This document shows positions 7,888 through 17,400 of a stretch of 64,000 nt of DNA, in pieces. Position 1 is the stretch's first letter. The number at the start of each line of letters is the position of its first letter. The translations under genes and the position numbers were made by a program. The stretch is taken from NCBI RefSeq assembly GCF_014203225.1, contig NZ_JACHIO010000010.1, positions 62,001-126,000 of the forward strand, given 5' to 3'. This stretch comes from Granulicella mallensis (lineage in GTDB: Bacteria; Acidobacteriota; Terriglobia; Terriglobales; Acidobacteriaceae). The notes beneath the pieces were generated by a model. That model did no database searches. It was not told the origin of the DNA and was given only the letters and a program-made list of their open reading frames with translations.

Positions 7888-8835
7888 ATGGAGTTTGGTT
7901 CCCCCGAAGCTTCACCACCGCTCAAGGTTTCCTATCCGCAAAGCAATTTACGCCGTATATTAGTCGGCCCTCGTGGGCTTCGGGCAGGATGGGGTGCACT
8001 TAGCTTTGTGGCCCTATTGATCCTTCTCGGAGCGATAACTTACGGCTTAGTCCGCATTCTCCCACTCCCCGCCTTCGAAAGCGGCGGCTCTGTCACGATG
8101 ACACCCTTTAATAAGGGAATCGTCGATGCGGTACTACTTGTGATCGTTGTGATTGCGACCTCGATCATGGCACGACTCGAAAAAAGGCAATTGGCAGACT
8201 ATGGTTTCGGGCGAAGCAACGAACTCGGGCGATTCTTTTCCGGCGCAGGTTGGGGCTTTTTCTTTATCAGTCTCCTTGTTTTTGTACTGTTTGAAACACA
8301 CAATTTGGTCTTTGAAAATCACCCGATCCGTCTTGGCACTGCATTTCTCTACGGCGTTGAGTGGTTTATCAGTATGTTTTTCGTTGGAGCTTTCGAAGAG
8401 ACGATCTTTCGCGGCTATCTACAATGGACACTCGCACGCGGCATAACATTTTGGGGTGCCGCCGCCGTTCTAGCGATCATCTTCGGCTCTGCCCACGGTT
8501 CGAATCCTGGGGAATCGCATATTGGATTGTTTTCCGCCGCTGCGATCTCCCTCGCTCTCAGCCTGAGTATTTGGTACACGCGTTCCCTGTGGTGGGCTGT
8601 CGGCTTTCACACCGCATGGAACTGGGGAGAGACGTTTTTCTACGGAACTCCAAACAGTGGTTTGCTCGCTCAGGGACATCTTTTGTCCATTCGAGCTGAG
8701 GGTGCTTCGATTACCAGCGGAGGCTCGGCTGGCCCAGAGGGAAGTGTTTTTGTATTGCCGATAGTCCTGCTCGTAGGACTCGCTATTTATCTAACCTGCC
8801 GCCCTCGAATGTCGGCTGCAACCTTGAGGGGGTAA
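7888..8835 (+). CDS. CPBP family intramembrane glutamic endopeptidase
   Basis: 315-residue multi-pass membrane protein of the CAAX-protease/bacteriocin-processing (Abi/CPBP) family. The catalytic motif EExxxR is present as E170-E-T-I-F-R175, with the later His motifs FGSAHGSN (~207) and VGFHTAWNW (~246). Members cleave peptides within the membrane; some give bacteriocin self-immunity. AAGGAG at 7872-7877 supports ATG at 7888. The gene has visibly lower GC and more A/T-ended codons than recA or the downstream regulator and stands alone between two gene-poor stretches, which suggests separate acquisition. The substrate is unknown. Confidence 0.85.
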   Translation: MEFGSPEASPPLKVSYPQSNLRRILVGPRGLRAGWGALSFVALLILLGAITYGLVRILPLPAFESGGSVTMTPFNKGIVDAVLLVIVVIATSIMARLEKRQLADYGFGRSNELGRFFSGAGWGFFFISLLVFVLFETHNLVFENHPIRLGTAFLYGVEWFISMFFVGAFEETIFRGYLQWTLARGITFWGAAAVLAIIFGSAHGSNPGESHIGLFSAAAISLALSLSIWYTRSLWWAVGFHTAWNWGETFFYGTPNSGLLAQGHLLSIRAEGASITSGGSAGPEGSVFVLPIVLLVGLAIYLTCRPRMSAATLRG

Positions 8836-8966
8836 CACTGCTGAATCGTCGGACCGTCCGAGAAATCCAGCCTTCATTGCGATTGGCACGAAATCGCCGA
8901 GTCGCCTTTCGAACGTCGTCCACCCCGACATAAGCTGGCCACGGTGGCCAAATTATGGGTTATTTT

Positions 8967-11309
8967 TCACAGGTGCTCGTAGAGGTGCAACAGCTTCATC
9001 GGAGGGAAGTCGGCGTCGGCATTTTTCCAGACCTCTTCGAGTTGCTGAAACTGCGCGGCGGCCTCCTGAGAGTTGCCGCTGAGTTGTAGCGTATGACCCA
9101 GCTCAAGCTGCGACAGAAGGATGTAGGGCGAGTTGGGAGAGGCGGCGCGGTGGTCGAGCACGCTGCGGAATTCGGCGGACGCCTGTTGCCAGTGGCGGCC
9201 CTGGAGATAGGCGAGGCCTCGGTAGTAGGCAGGGGAGAGGCCCATGACGACGACCTGGTCATAGGGACGAGCTGGTTCCAGGGCTTTAATGGCTTCGTCG
9301 GGCTGGTTGTGCTGCATGGCGATCGCGGCATTTACGGAGGGCAGTTCCACAAATTGAAGCTGTGTGTCGAGCGGAGATTCGGCGGTGACTTTCCTGGAGA
9401 TTGCCTCCGCGCGAGGGATCTGTCCGATTCTGGCCAGGGCTAGCGCCGCGCCGGCTTCTACCTCGATATTGTGCGGTGCGTAGTGCAAGGCTTCTTCCGC
9501 GAGCTGTGCTGCCTGGGTGGGGTGTCCGGCATCTGCGTCAAGGCCTGCCTGTTCAACGATGATCTCCGCGGCGAATTCGGGCAGATTGTTGGCAATGGCG
9601 TTTTGCCTGGCGGTATTGAAACCGCGGTCTGCTTCTGCCTGCCGTCCCCGGTAGAAAGATACGGCAGCGATTTCATTGAGCATGGCGCTTTGTTGTGCTG
9701 CGCCCTGCACGAATTGTGCCTGGTGCTGCATCACGGCTTCGTTGTTCTGCACGAACGCACTCTTGTAGCAGACGACATGGAAGGCGACGGCGTTATCGTT
9801 TGCATGGGCGGGGTCACTGCAGAGGCGGTTGAGTTCCGTGTAGTTGCCCGATCGCAGGTCGGCCTCGGCAAGGACCGAATAGGGCAAAAGGATGGACGGG
9901 TCGAGCTCAATCGCCTTCCGTGCATAAGGGACGGCCTTTTGGGGTTGTCCGAGTATGTTGTACTCGACCGCGAGATTATTGACCGGAACGATGTCGCGCG
10001 GGTAGAGGCTCATCCATAGTTGATAGACCTCGATGGCCCGGTGGACTTCGCCTGTGTAGAAGCTGTAGTAGGCGGAGGAGATGTAGAGTTTCTCGCGGTC
10101 CGTGGTGCGCTCGCGAAGGTCGAATGCCTTCTGGGCGTAGATGCGGCTGAGTGAGCTCTCTCCGGCATTGGAATAGCTGCGGCCCAATTGGAGATAGGCG
10201 AGTGCGAACTGCGGATCGAAGTCGATGGCGAGTTTGTAGAAGGTCTGCGACTCGGTGTACAGACCGGTGGCATGTTTTTCTTCGCCGAGCCGGAAGGCAT
10301 TCAGAGCGGCGACGGAACTGGTCGTGGCCTGGACCAGCGGAACGCTGAACTTTTGCAGTGATTCTTCAGACTCGCCGAGCCTGAGACGCATCTTCTCGCT
10401 GGCCTGACCCAGCGCATCGAGGATGCCGGCCTGGGAGTCGGTTTTTACCGACTCTGTGCCAAGACGGCGGCCGTTGGAACATCGCCAGGCGTCGATCTCC
10501 AGTTCGTAGCCTTGGCCGTGCGAGGTGAGCTCGCCGGTCAACAAGGCATGTGCGTTGCTCTGCCGGCAGGCCTGCATCTCTTCCGCGAGGCTGGCATCGG
10601 CGTTCTTCAGGAGATGCGCAAAGCTGTCGCGAGATACCAGTCTGAGGTAGGGCGACTCCTCCATCTTGATGCGGAAGGGAAGCGATAGCACATCGTCATA
10701 GTTGTGATTGCCGCTGCGGTTGAGGAAGCCGCCGATGGCGACGCTGTCATGGCTATGAATGAGCGGCTGACGCTGACGCCAGATGTAAAAGAGTGCTGTC
10801 GCGAGCGGAAGAGCCACTCCGCAGAGAGCGAGGAGGAGGCGGCGTCGTCCTCGGCGCGGTGGGGTTGCCTCCAAAGCTATCTGGGAAGATGGAACGATCT
10901 GGAGGTTTCGTGCGACAGGGGGTAGCGGCTCCGCTGGGGAGAGGGCCGGGGTGTCGAAGATCGGAGAGGCATCGCCGATGAACCGGTATCCGCGGCGGGC
11001 GATCGTCTCGATAAATTGGGGGGAGGCTGCGTCGTCGCGGAGTGCTTCGCGAAGCTTGGCGGCGGCGACGCGGAGATTATTGTCGAACTCGACGAAGGTC
11101 TTCTCGTCCCAAAGCCGGTTGCGCAGCTCTTCCCGGGTGACGATCTGGCCCGGCTGCTCGAGTAGAACGAGCAGCATCCGGAAGGGGATCTCCTGAAGGC
11201 GAACCCTCATGCCGTTGTGGAAAAGTACTCCCGCACCGATCCTGACCTCAAAGGGGCCGAAACGATAGCCGTCACAAGGCCGGGGAGATGGAGTTGAAGC
11301 GGGGGTCAC
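8967..11309 (-). CDS. Winged-helix DNA-binding, membrane-anchored TPR regulator
   Basis: 780 residues in three parts. Residues 14-113 form an OmpR/PhoB-type winged helix (FGPFEVRIGAGVLFHNG, EELRNRLWDEKTFVEFDNNLRVAAAKLREAL, IARRGYRFIG). Residues 157-177 form one transmembrane helix (LLLALCGVALPLATALFYIW). The rest is a ~600-residue C-terminal region rich in TPR repeats (for example YPRDIVPVNNLAVEYNILGQPQKAVPYARKAIELDPS). This is a CadC-like layout without a phosphoacceptor domain, suggesting one-component control by a periplasmic signal. GTG at 11309 is the start. It is divergent from the two large secreted-protein genes, with ~200 bp between, which makes them candidate targets. Target and signal are inferred, not shown. 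Confidence 0.85.
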   Translation of the reverse strand: MTPASTPSPRPCDGYRFGPFEVRIGAGVLFHNGMRVRLQEIPFRMLLVLLEQPGQIVTREELRNRLWDEKTFVEFDNNLRVAAAKLREALRDDAASPQFIETIARRGYRFIGDASPIFDTPALSPAEPLPPVARNLQIVPSSQIALEATPPRRGRRRLLLALCGVALPLATALFYIWRQRQPLIHSHDSVAIGGFLNRSGNHNYDDVLSLPFRIKMEESPYLRLVSRDSFAHLLKNADASLAEEMQACRQSNAHALLTGELTSHGQGYELEIDAWRCSNGRRLGTESVKTDSQAGILDALGQASEKMRLRLGESEESLQKFSVPLVQATTSSVAALNAFRLGEEKHATGLYTESQTFYKLAIDFDPQFALAYLQLGRSYSNAGESSLSRIYAQKAFDLRERTTDREKLYISSAYYSFYTGEVHRAIEVYQLWMSLYPRDIVPVNNLAVEYNILGQPQKAVPYARKAIELDPSILLPYSVLAEADLRSGNYTELNRLCSDPAHANDNAVAFHVVCYKSAFVQNNEAVMQHQAQFVQGAAQQSAMLNEIAAVSFYRGRQAEADRGFNTARQNAIANNLPEFAAEIIVEQAGLDADAGHPTQAAQLAEEALHYAPHNIEVEAGAALALARIGQIPRAEAISRKVTAESPLDTQLQFVELPSVNAAIAMQHNQPDEAIKALEPARPYDQVVVMGLSPAYYRGLAYLQGRHWQQASAEFRSVLDHRAASPNSPYILLSQLELGHTLQLSGNSQEAAAQFQQLEEVWKNADADFPPMKLLHLYEHL

Positions 11310-11508
11310 GGAATCATGATATCAACCCCAAATGGCAGATAAGGCTGGACATGAAACCGGGTTGGATGTGGAAGAGGCTCCAGAAACGGGGTTAGAACTC
11401 GTCGAGCCGATTAAGTAAGTTTATGAAAAAGAATAGTTTGTTTGTTAATGGGCTCTTAATAATCAATTTCTTTGACATCCAGGGGGGAGGAAAGTTTATT
11501 AGGGGGCA

Positions 11509-14346
11509 ATGCCGACAACCAATCGTAGTGCCCGCGCCTTTGCGATGTCCTTTAGACGTATCTGTGGCCTAACCGTCGCTGTTGTGTGTCAACTTGGATT
11601 GCTGCTTACGCCTTCTGCCTTGAGGGCTCAGACGGCGACTGTGTCGATCCTGCACTCGTTTGCAGGGACTACGGATAGCCAAGCACCGAATGCCGCATTG
11701 ATCCAGGCTGGGGATGGGAATCTGTACGGTACAACCCTCGGAAATCTTTTCACAGATTATGGCTCGCTCTTCCAGATCACACCCTCCGGCACGCTAACTC
11801 AGCTCTATTCGTTCTCGGGCGGCAGTGACAGCGCCACACCCTTTGCAAGTTTGATTCAGGGCAGTGATGGGGGACTCTATGGAACGACCTATGGCAACTT
11901 GATATCGGGTACCGATGGTTCGGTCTTCAAGTTGCCCTTTGGGGGCACTACGCTGGATACGCTTTTTACGTTTACGGGCGATGCGAATGGAGGTTTTCCT
12001 TTCGCGGGTTTGGTAGAGGGCAGCGATGGCAACTACTATGGCACGACCTCAGGAGGGGGGATAGGCGGCACGCTCTTCCGGGTCACTCCTGCTGGGGTGC
12101 TGACCACGTTGGTTAGCTTTTCGGGCAGCGGCTTGACTGGCAGTTTTCTTACAAGCCCGCCAGTCGAGTTCACGGACGGCAACTTCTACGGCACAACTAA
12201 CAGTGGTGGAGTCAGCAATTTTGGGGTCTTCTATCAACTGACGCCCGCAGGTACGTATTCCGCGCTCTATAGCTTTACAGGAACGGGTGACGGCGCCTCT
12301 CCTGCCGGCACGCCAGTTGCTGGAAGTGACGGCAACTTCTACGGTGCGACCGGTTCGAATGCATCCGTTACGACACCTGACATGAATGGCACGATCTACA
12401 GGATGACACCCGGCGGGGTCCTTACCACGTTACATACCTTCAACGGCACGACGGATGGAGCGGGTCCCGTAGGTCTGATTATGGGAAGCGATGGCAATTT
12501 GTACGGAGCTGCTGGCAGCGGTGGCACCAACGGCAATGGAACGCTCTTCGAGGTTACGACCACAGGGACGTTTACGGTCCTATACTCCTTTGGCAGCACG
12601 GCGACAGACGGGAATATCCCCGCTGCTCTGCTTCAAGCGAGCGACGGTAACTTCTATGGAACGACTTCTGCCGGTGGTGCGAATGCAGCCGGTACAGTCT
12701 TTAAGCTAAGCCCAGCGACAGCGCTCCCTGCTCCCGTGCAAATCACTCCGAGTGCCAGCATGATTCCCCTGGGCGATCCTGTAACTCTGAACTGGCAGGT
12801 TCTGAATGCGTTTTCAAACACGATGCGTTACTGCTATGCGAGCGTGCAGACGACGGCTTCTGGTCCTGGTGCCTGGACAGGGTTGCAGACCGGCACTTAT
12901 AACGCTACAACCCATATCTACTCGGGTTCGGCCACGATTACACCGACGGCCTCAGGCCCCTATACCTATGGTCTGACTTGCGGTGGTGTTGAGTCCGGAA
13001 CCGCTACGGTTACCGTGGGTGGAGCGCAGACGCTGGTTGTCACTACCAGCAACCTGCCGCAGGCGCGCGTTGATGTGGCTTACTCGACGGCACTGGTTGC
13101 CTCGGGAGGCGTGCCACCTTACACCTGGAGCCTGACGGTGGGTTCGCTTCCAGCGGGACTTACCTTGAATGCAAGCTCGGGTGTGATCTCAGGCAAGCCG
13201 ACAGCGGCAGGCATGGCGAACTTTACGGTCCAGGTAAAGGACTCCGATCCGACTCCGGCGACGGCCACGGCAAGCCTGGGCATGACGGTTGTTCAGCCGC
13301 TGGTGATTACGACAATGAGCCTTCCCGCCGTGCGGGTGGGATCGACCTATTCGCAGACCCTGACGGCTACAGGCGGCACACCGCCTTATATCTGGAAACA
13401 ATCCAGCGGAAATCTTCCCGCAGGTCTCCAACTGTCGTCCGCTGGTGTGATCTCGGGTACGGTGACGGCGGCAGGTCCCGCGACGTTTGCCGTGAGCGTA
13501 TCGGACTCTGCTGCTCCCGTTGCACAGTCTGTGACGGGCAACCTGAGCATCGTTGCGGAGCCGCTCATCGTTCCTACAGGTGCTGTGACCCTGAGTCCGT
13601 CGACGATCTCGATCGGGCAGACGACCACGGTGACGCTGAACCTCTCGGCTCCGGCAGGATCTCCTGTTGCGACGGGCAATGTTCAGTTCGTAGCCAATGG
13701 TGCGAACTTCGGCTCGCCGGTGCCGGTGGTGAATGGCTCGGCTTCTCTGACGAGTCCGGCGTTCAACGCGACGGGCAGCTATGAGATTACGGCGAACTAC
13801 ACAGGCGACCCCAACTACATGGCGCTGAACTTTCCGCCCGCCATCCTGGCGGTGACGACAGCTCCGGCGTTGGCGATCCAGGCGACGCCCAGCGTGCTGA
13901 GTGCAACGTCGGGAGCGTCGGCTACGACGAGCATCGCGGTCTATAACGCGAATGGTGCGGCGATCAAGTTTGCGTGCAGTGGATTGCCCGTGAATGCTGT
14001 CTGCAACTTTGGCCCGCTGAGCTCCTCGGGTACGACGTCGCTACAGATTGCCGCTTACACCACAGCCAGCCTGTCCCGGCCTGAGTTGCGCGGACGGTCC
14101 ATCGCTCTGAATCTCGCATGGTTGTTGCCCGGAATGCTTGCACTCGGAGCTTTCACGCGCAAGCGACGGCGGATCGTACTGCTGGGAATAGCGGCCCTGT
14201 TGCTGGTGGCTACGACGTCTCTGAGTGGATGCTCTGGAGGCAGTCCTGCCACGGCGGATTCGCCGAAGGGAACCAGCTCTGTCGTGGTGACAGCGACTGT
14301 GGGATCGCAGACGGCTTCCACCCTGATTACGTTGACCGTGCAGTAA
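11509..14346 (+). CDS. Secreted GloVer-repeat and Ig-like domain protein with membrane tail
   Basis: 945 residues. An N-terminal signal sequence (LTVAVVCQLGLLLTPSALRAQ) is followed by seven GloVer repeats (each around DGNLYGTT, residues ~60-400), which should form a beta-propeller-like unit. Next come two putative-Ig (He_PIG) repeats (PPYTWSLTVGSLPAGLTL; PPYIWKQSSGNLPAGLQL), an Ig-like repeat with VTLSPSTISIG, and an unusual tail. The tail has a hydrophobic segment 864-882, RKRRR 884-888, a second hydrophobic segment, LSGC with Cys908, and then a short beta-rich end. It is probably displayed at the cell surface; the ligand is unknown. A GGGGG Shine-Dalgarno precedes ATG 11509, and the S53 peptidase gene follows by 63 nt. 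Confidence 0.85.
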   Translation: MPTTNRSARAFAMSFRRICGLTVAVVCQLGLLLTPSALRAQTATVSILHSFAGTTDSQAPNAALIQAGDGNLYGTTLGNLFTDYGSLFQITPSGTLTQLYSFSGGSDSATPFASLIQGSDGGLYGTTYGNLISGTDGSVFKLPFGGTTLDTLFTFTGDANGGFPFAGLVEGSDGNYYGTTSGGGIGGTLFRVTPAGVLTTLVSFSGSGLTGSFLTSPPVEFTDGNFYGTTNSGGVSNFGVFYQLTPAGTYSALYSFTGTGDGASPAGTPVAGSDGNFYGATGSNASVTTPDMNGTIYRMTPGGVLTTLHTFNGTTDGAGPVGLIMGSDGNLYGAAGSGGTNGNGTLFEVTTTGTFTVLYSFGSTATDGNIPAALLQASDGNFYGTTSAGGANAAGTVFKLSPATALPAPVQITPSASMIPLGDPVTLNWQVLNAFSNTMRYCYASVQTTASGPGAWTGLQTGTYNATTHIYSGSATITPTASGPYTYGLTCGGVESGTATVTVGGAQTLVVTTSNLPQARVDVAYSTALVASGGVPPYTWSLTVGSLPAGLTLNASSGVISGKPTAAGMANFTVQVKDSDPTPATATASLGMTVVQPLVITTMSLPAVRVGSTYSQTLTATGGTPPYIWKQSSGNLPAGLQLSSAGVISGTVTAAGPATFAVSVSDSAAPVAQSVTGNLSIVAEPLIVPTGAVTLSPSTISIGQTTTVTLNLSAPAGSPVATGNVQFVANGANFGSPVPVVNGSASLTSPAFNATGSYEITANYTGDPNYMALNFPPAILAVTTAPALAIQATPSVLSATSGASATTSIAVYNANGAAIKFACSGLPVNAVCNFGPLSSSGTTSLQIAAYTTASLSRPELRGRSIALNLAWLLPGMLALGAFTRKRRRIVLLGIAALLLVATTSLSGCSGGSPATADSPKGTSSVVVTATVGSQTASTLITLTVQ

Positions 14347-14409
14347 AGACACGAATGCAGGGCAGTCGATACTGACCCTCTTCCACTTCTCTTTCTCTAA
14401 GGATGGTTC

Positions 14410-17400
14410 ATGACGCGCATTCGTTCTTTTACTTCAGCTTGCTGCAGGAGTTCCCTGGCGTTGATGTTGTTAGGCGCCTCCATGGTGTCGGTTCAGAGGA
14501 TGTCAGCTCAGAGCGTCAAGGTCGCCTCGCGCGTTACCGCCGCGGTGGACAACAACGTTCGTACAACGCTGAAGGGAAATACTCCCTTTCAGGTGCAGGC
14601 TTCTTCCGATCGTGGAGCGCTGCCGGATTCTACGCCGGCCAACAGCATGCTGATCGTGCTGAAGCGCTCGGAGACGCAGGAGATGCAGCTTCGGCAGACC
14701 ATGAATGACCTACATAATCCGGCGTCGGCCAGCTATCACAAGTGGCTGAAGCCGTCGGATTTCGCGCAGCAGTTTGCTCCCGCGGACCAGGATGTTCAGG
14801 CGGTGTCGAACTGGCTGGCGAGCCAGGGCTTTACGGTAAATCAGGTCTCGAAGGGCAAAGCCGCGATTCAGTTTTCGGGTACGGCGGGGCTAGTGCGCAA
14901 TTCGTTTCACACGGAGCTACATACGTATGTAAGGAACGGTGTCACCTTCCACTCCAACAACCAGGACCCGCAGATTCCTTCCGCGCTGGCTCCTGTTGTC
15001 TCGGGTATTGCTGCGTTGAACGACATCCAGCCCCAGAGCCATACACGCATCCTCGGTAAGGCCAGTTTCAACCCGAAGACCCATGCAACCGTGCCGCAGT
15101 GGAGCTATCCGGCTGATGCGGGCGGAGTGTACCTCACCGTGGCACCGGGTGACTTTGCTCTGCAGTACGACGTAAACCCCATCTACAAGGCGGGCTATAC
15201 CGGAACCGGCGAGACCATCGGCATTGTGAGCCAGGCGAATGTCGACAACACCGTGGTGAGCAACTACCGCAAGCTCTTTGGTTTCTCCCCTACAAATTTG
15301 CCTTCGACGATTGTGGATGGATTCGATCCTGGAACCAACGGGGATGGTGCGGGAGATGAGGCGGATCTGGATGTCGAAGTAAGTGGCTCCGTTGCTCCCG
15401 ATGCAAAGATCCTGCTGTATACGGGGTATGACACCTCGGTGACCTCGGGTCTGTTTACTGCGGCGATCCATGCCGTAGATGACGATACGGCGGATGTGAT
15501 CAGCATGAGCTACGGCATCTGCGAGCCGACGCTGGGGCTGTCCGGCAATCTTCTCTTCAATAACCTGTGGTCGCAGGCTGCGGCTCAGGGCGAGTCTGTC
15601 TTTGTATCTAGCGGCGATAGCGGTTCGGCAGGTTGCGACAATGGACAGACACAGGCACAGGGTGGGATTGCTGTAAATGGCATCGCCTCCACCCCCTATA
15701 ACGTTGCCGTAGGCGGAACGGATTTCTACTACAGCAGTTACAACTCGGGCAACTTCCAAAGCCAGATCGATCAATATTGGAACACCACCGGAAGTACCGG
15801 CCCGATGGTTTCCTTATTGCAGCCTGTGCCGGAGCAGCCATGGAATAATGCCTTCGGCTTGAATGTAGCCGGTGGTCCTACCGACCAGACGACCTCCAGC
15901 GGCAGTGGCGGCATGAGTAGCTGTACCGAGGGTACGGAAGACCCGTCTACCGCCAGCATCCTCTCCCCGACGGGCAAGTACATCTCCTGCAGCGGTGGGT
16001 ATGCCAAGCCTTCATGGCAGACGGGTGCGGGTGTGCCGAAGGATGGCGCGCGCGATATCCCCGACGTGAGCTTGTTTGCTGCGAATGGATATAACTTCTC
16101 TTACTGGCCTATCTGTGTTGCGCCGACAGATTGCTCCACAGCGAATCTTGATCCGACTACGGGCGCTGTCACGATTACCGGTATTGGTGGAACCTCGGCT
16201 TCTGCTCCAGCCATGGCCGGTATCATGACGCTGATCGATCAGGCACAAAAGGGCCGGCAGGGAAATCCGAACTATGTGCTGTATGCCCTGGCGGCCCAGG
16301 TGCCTTCGGCCTTCCACGATGTGACGGTGGGAAGCAACAACGTTCCCTGTGTGACGGGTTCCGCCAATTGCACGCTGGATACGAATGGCGATGGTTTCTA
16401 TTCTCTGCAGGTATATCCCGCAGGCGTCGGATACGATCTTGCCACTGGCCTGGGATCGATCGATGCCAATGTTCTGCTGACGAACTGGAACAAGGTCACC
16501 TTCAAATCCACGGCCACGAACCTGACGCTTTCGTCGACAACCTTTGCGCATGGCACACCGGTTACGGTGACGTCGACGGTTGTCTCCTCCGGCGGAACAC
16601 CCACCGGTTCGGTGGCCCTGGTGAACACGACCACTCCGGCCGGTGCAGGGATTGGCACGATCGCCCTGGCCTCCGGAACAGGGCGGGCGCTGCTTACCTC
16701 TCTTCCTGCGGGGAACTATAGCCTGGTGGCGCAATACGGCGGCGATGGCACCTTTGCTGCCAGTACGTCCATGCCCGTCAGCCTGACGGTGACGCCTGAG
16801 AGTTCAGCCGTGGCCGTTTCGGGTACCTACTTCGGTCTGGATTCGATGGGGAACACACTGCAGGGAGTTCCGTTCACGAACGGCATCACCGCGCAGTATG
16901 GAAGCTTCTTCGATATTGATGCGAAGGTGTATGGAGCTTCGTCGAGTGCGGCTGCTCCGGATGGAATTGCTACGGGAGTGATTACGGTCATCGATAACGG
17001 CACGCCGCTCACGACGCTGAACCTGAACTCATATGGGTTAGCGGAACTCCAGACAGGTTCACTGGGGGCTGGAACACATAGCCTGGTCTTCTCCTATGGT
17101 GGAGATGGCAGCTTCAATGCTTCACAATCGGCGGCGTACACCATCACCGTGGTGAAGGGGGTACCGCAGATTTATATCGGCAATTCCGTACCGGCGGCTG
17201 TACCGGTCAATGGAACGCTGTCGGTTCCAGTTGAGGTCTCGAGTGCGAACGGTCAGTTGCCTGTAGGCGGAGCAGTAACTGTAACGTTCGGAAGCAAATC
17301 TCAGACAGTTACCTTGACGCAGTTCAACTTTGGCGGCCTGGTCAATACAGGTACAGGAACGGCTACGTTCAACGTAGGAGCCGCAGGAAGCTATAACCTG

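Noticed and set aside
11472-11500. TTGACA-N17-TTTATT promoter-like sequence before the GloVer gene
   Set aside because: The -10 element is poor and would give an almost leaderless mRNA despite a good Shine-Dalgarno; not listed as a feature.
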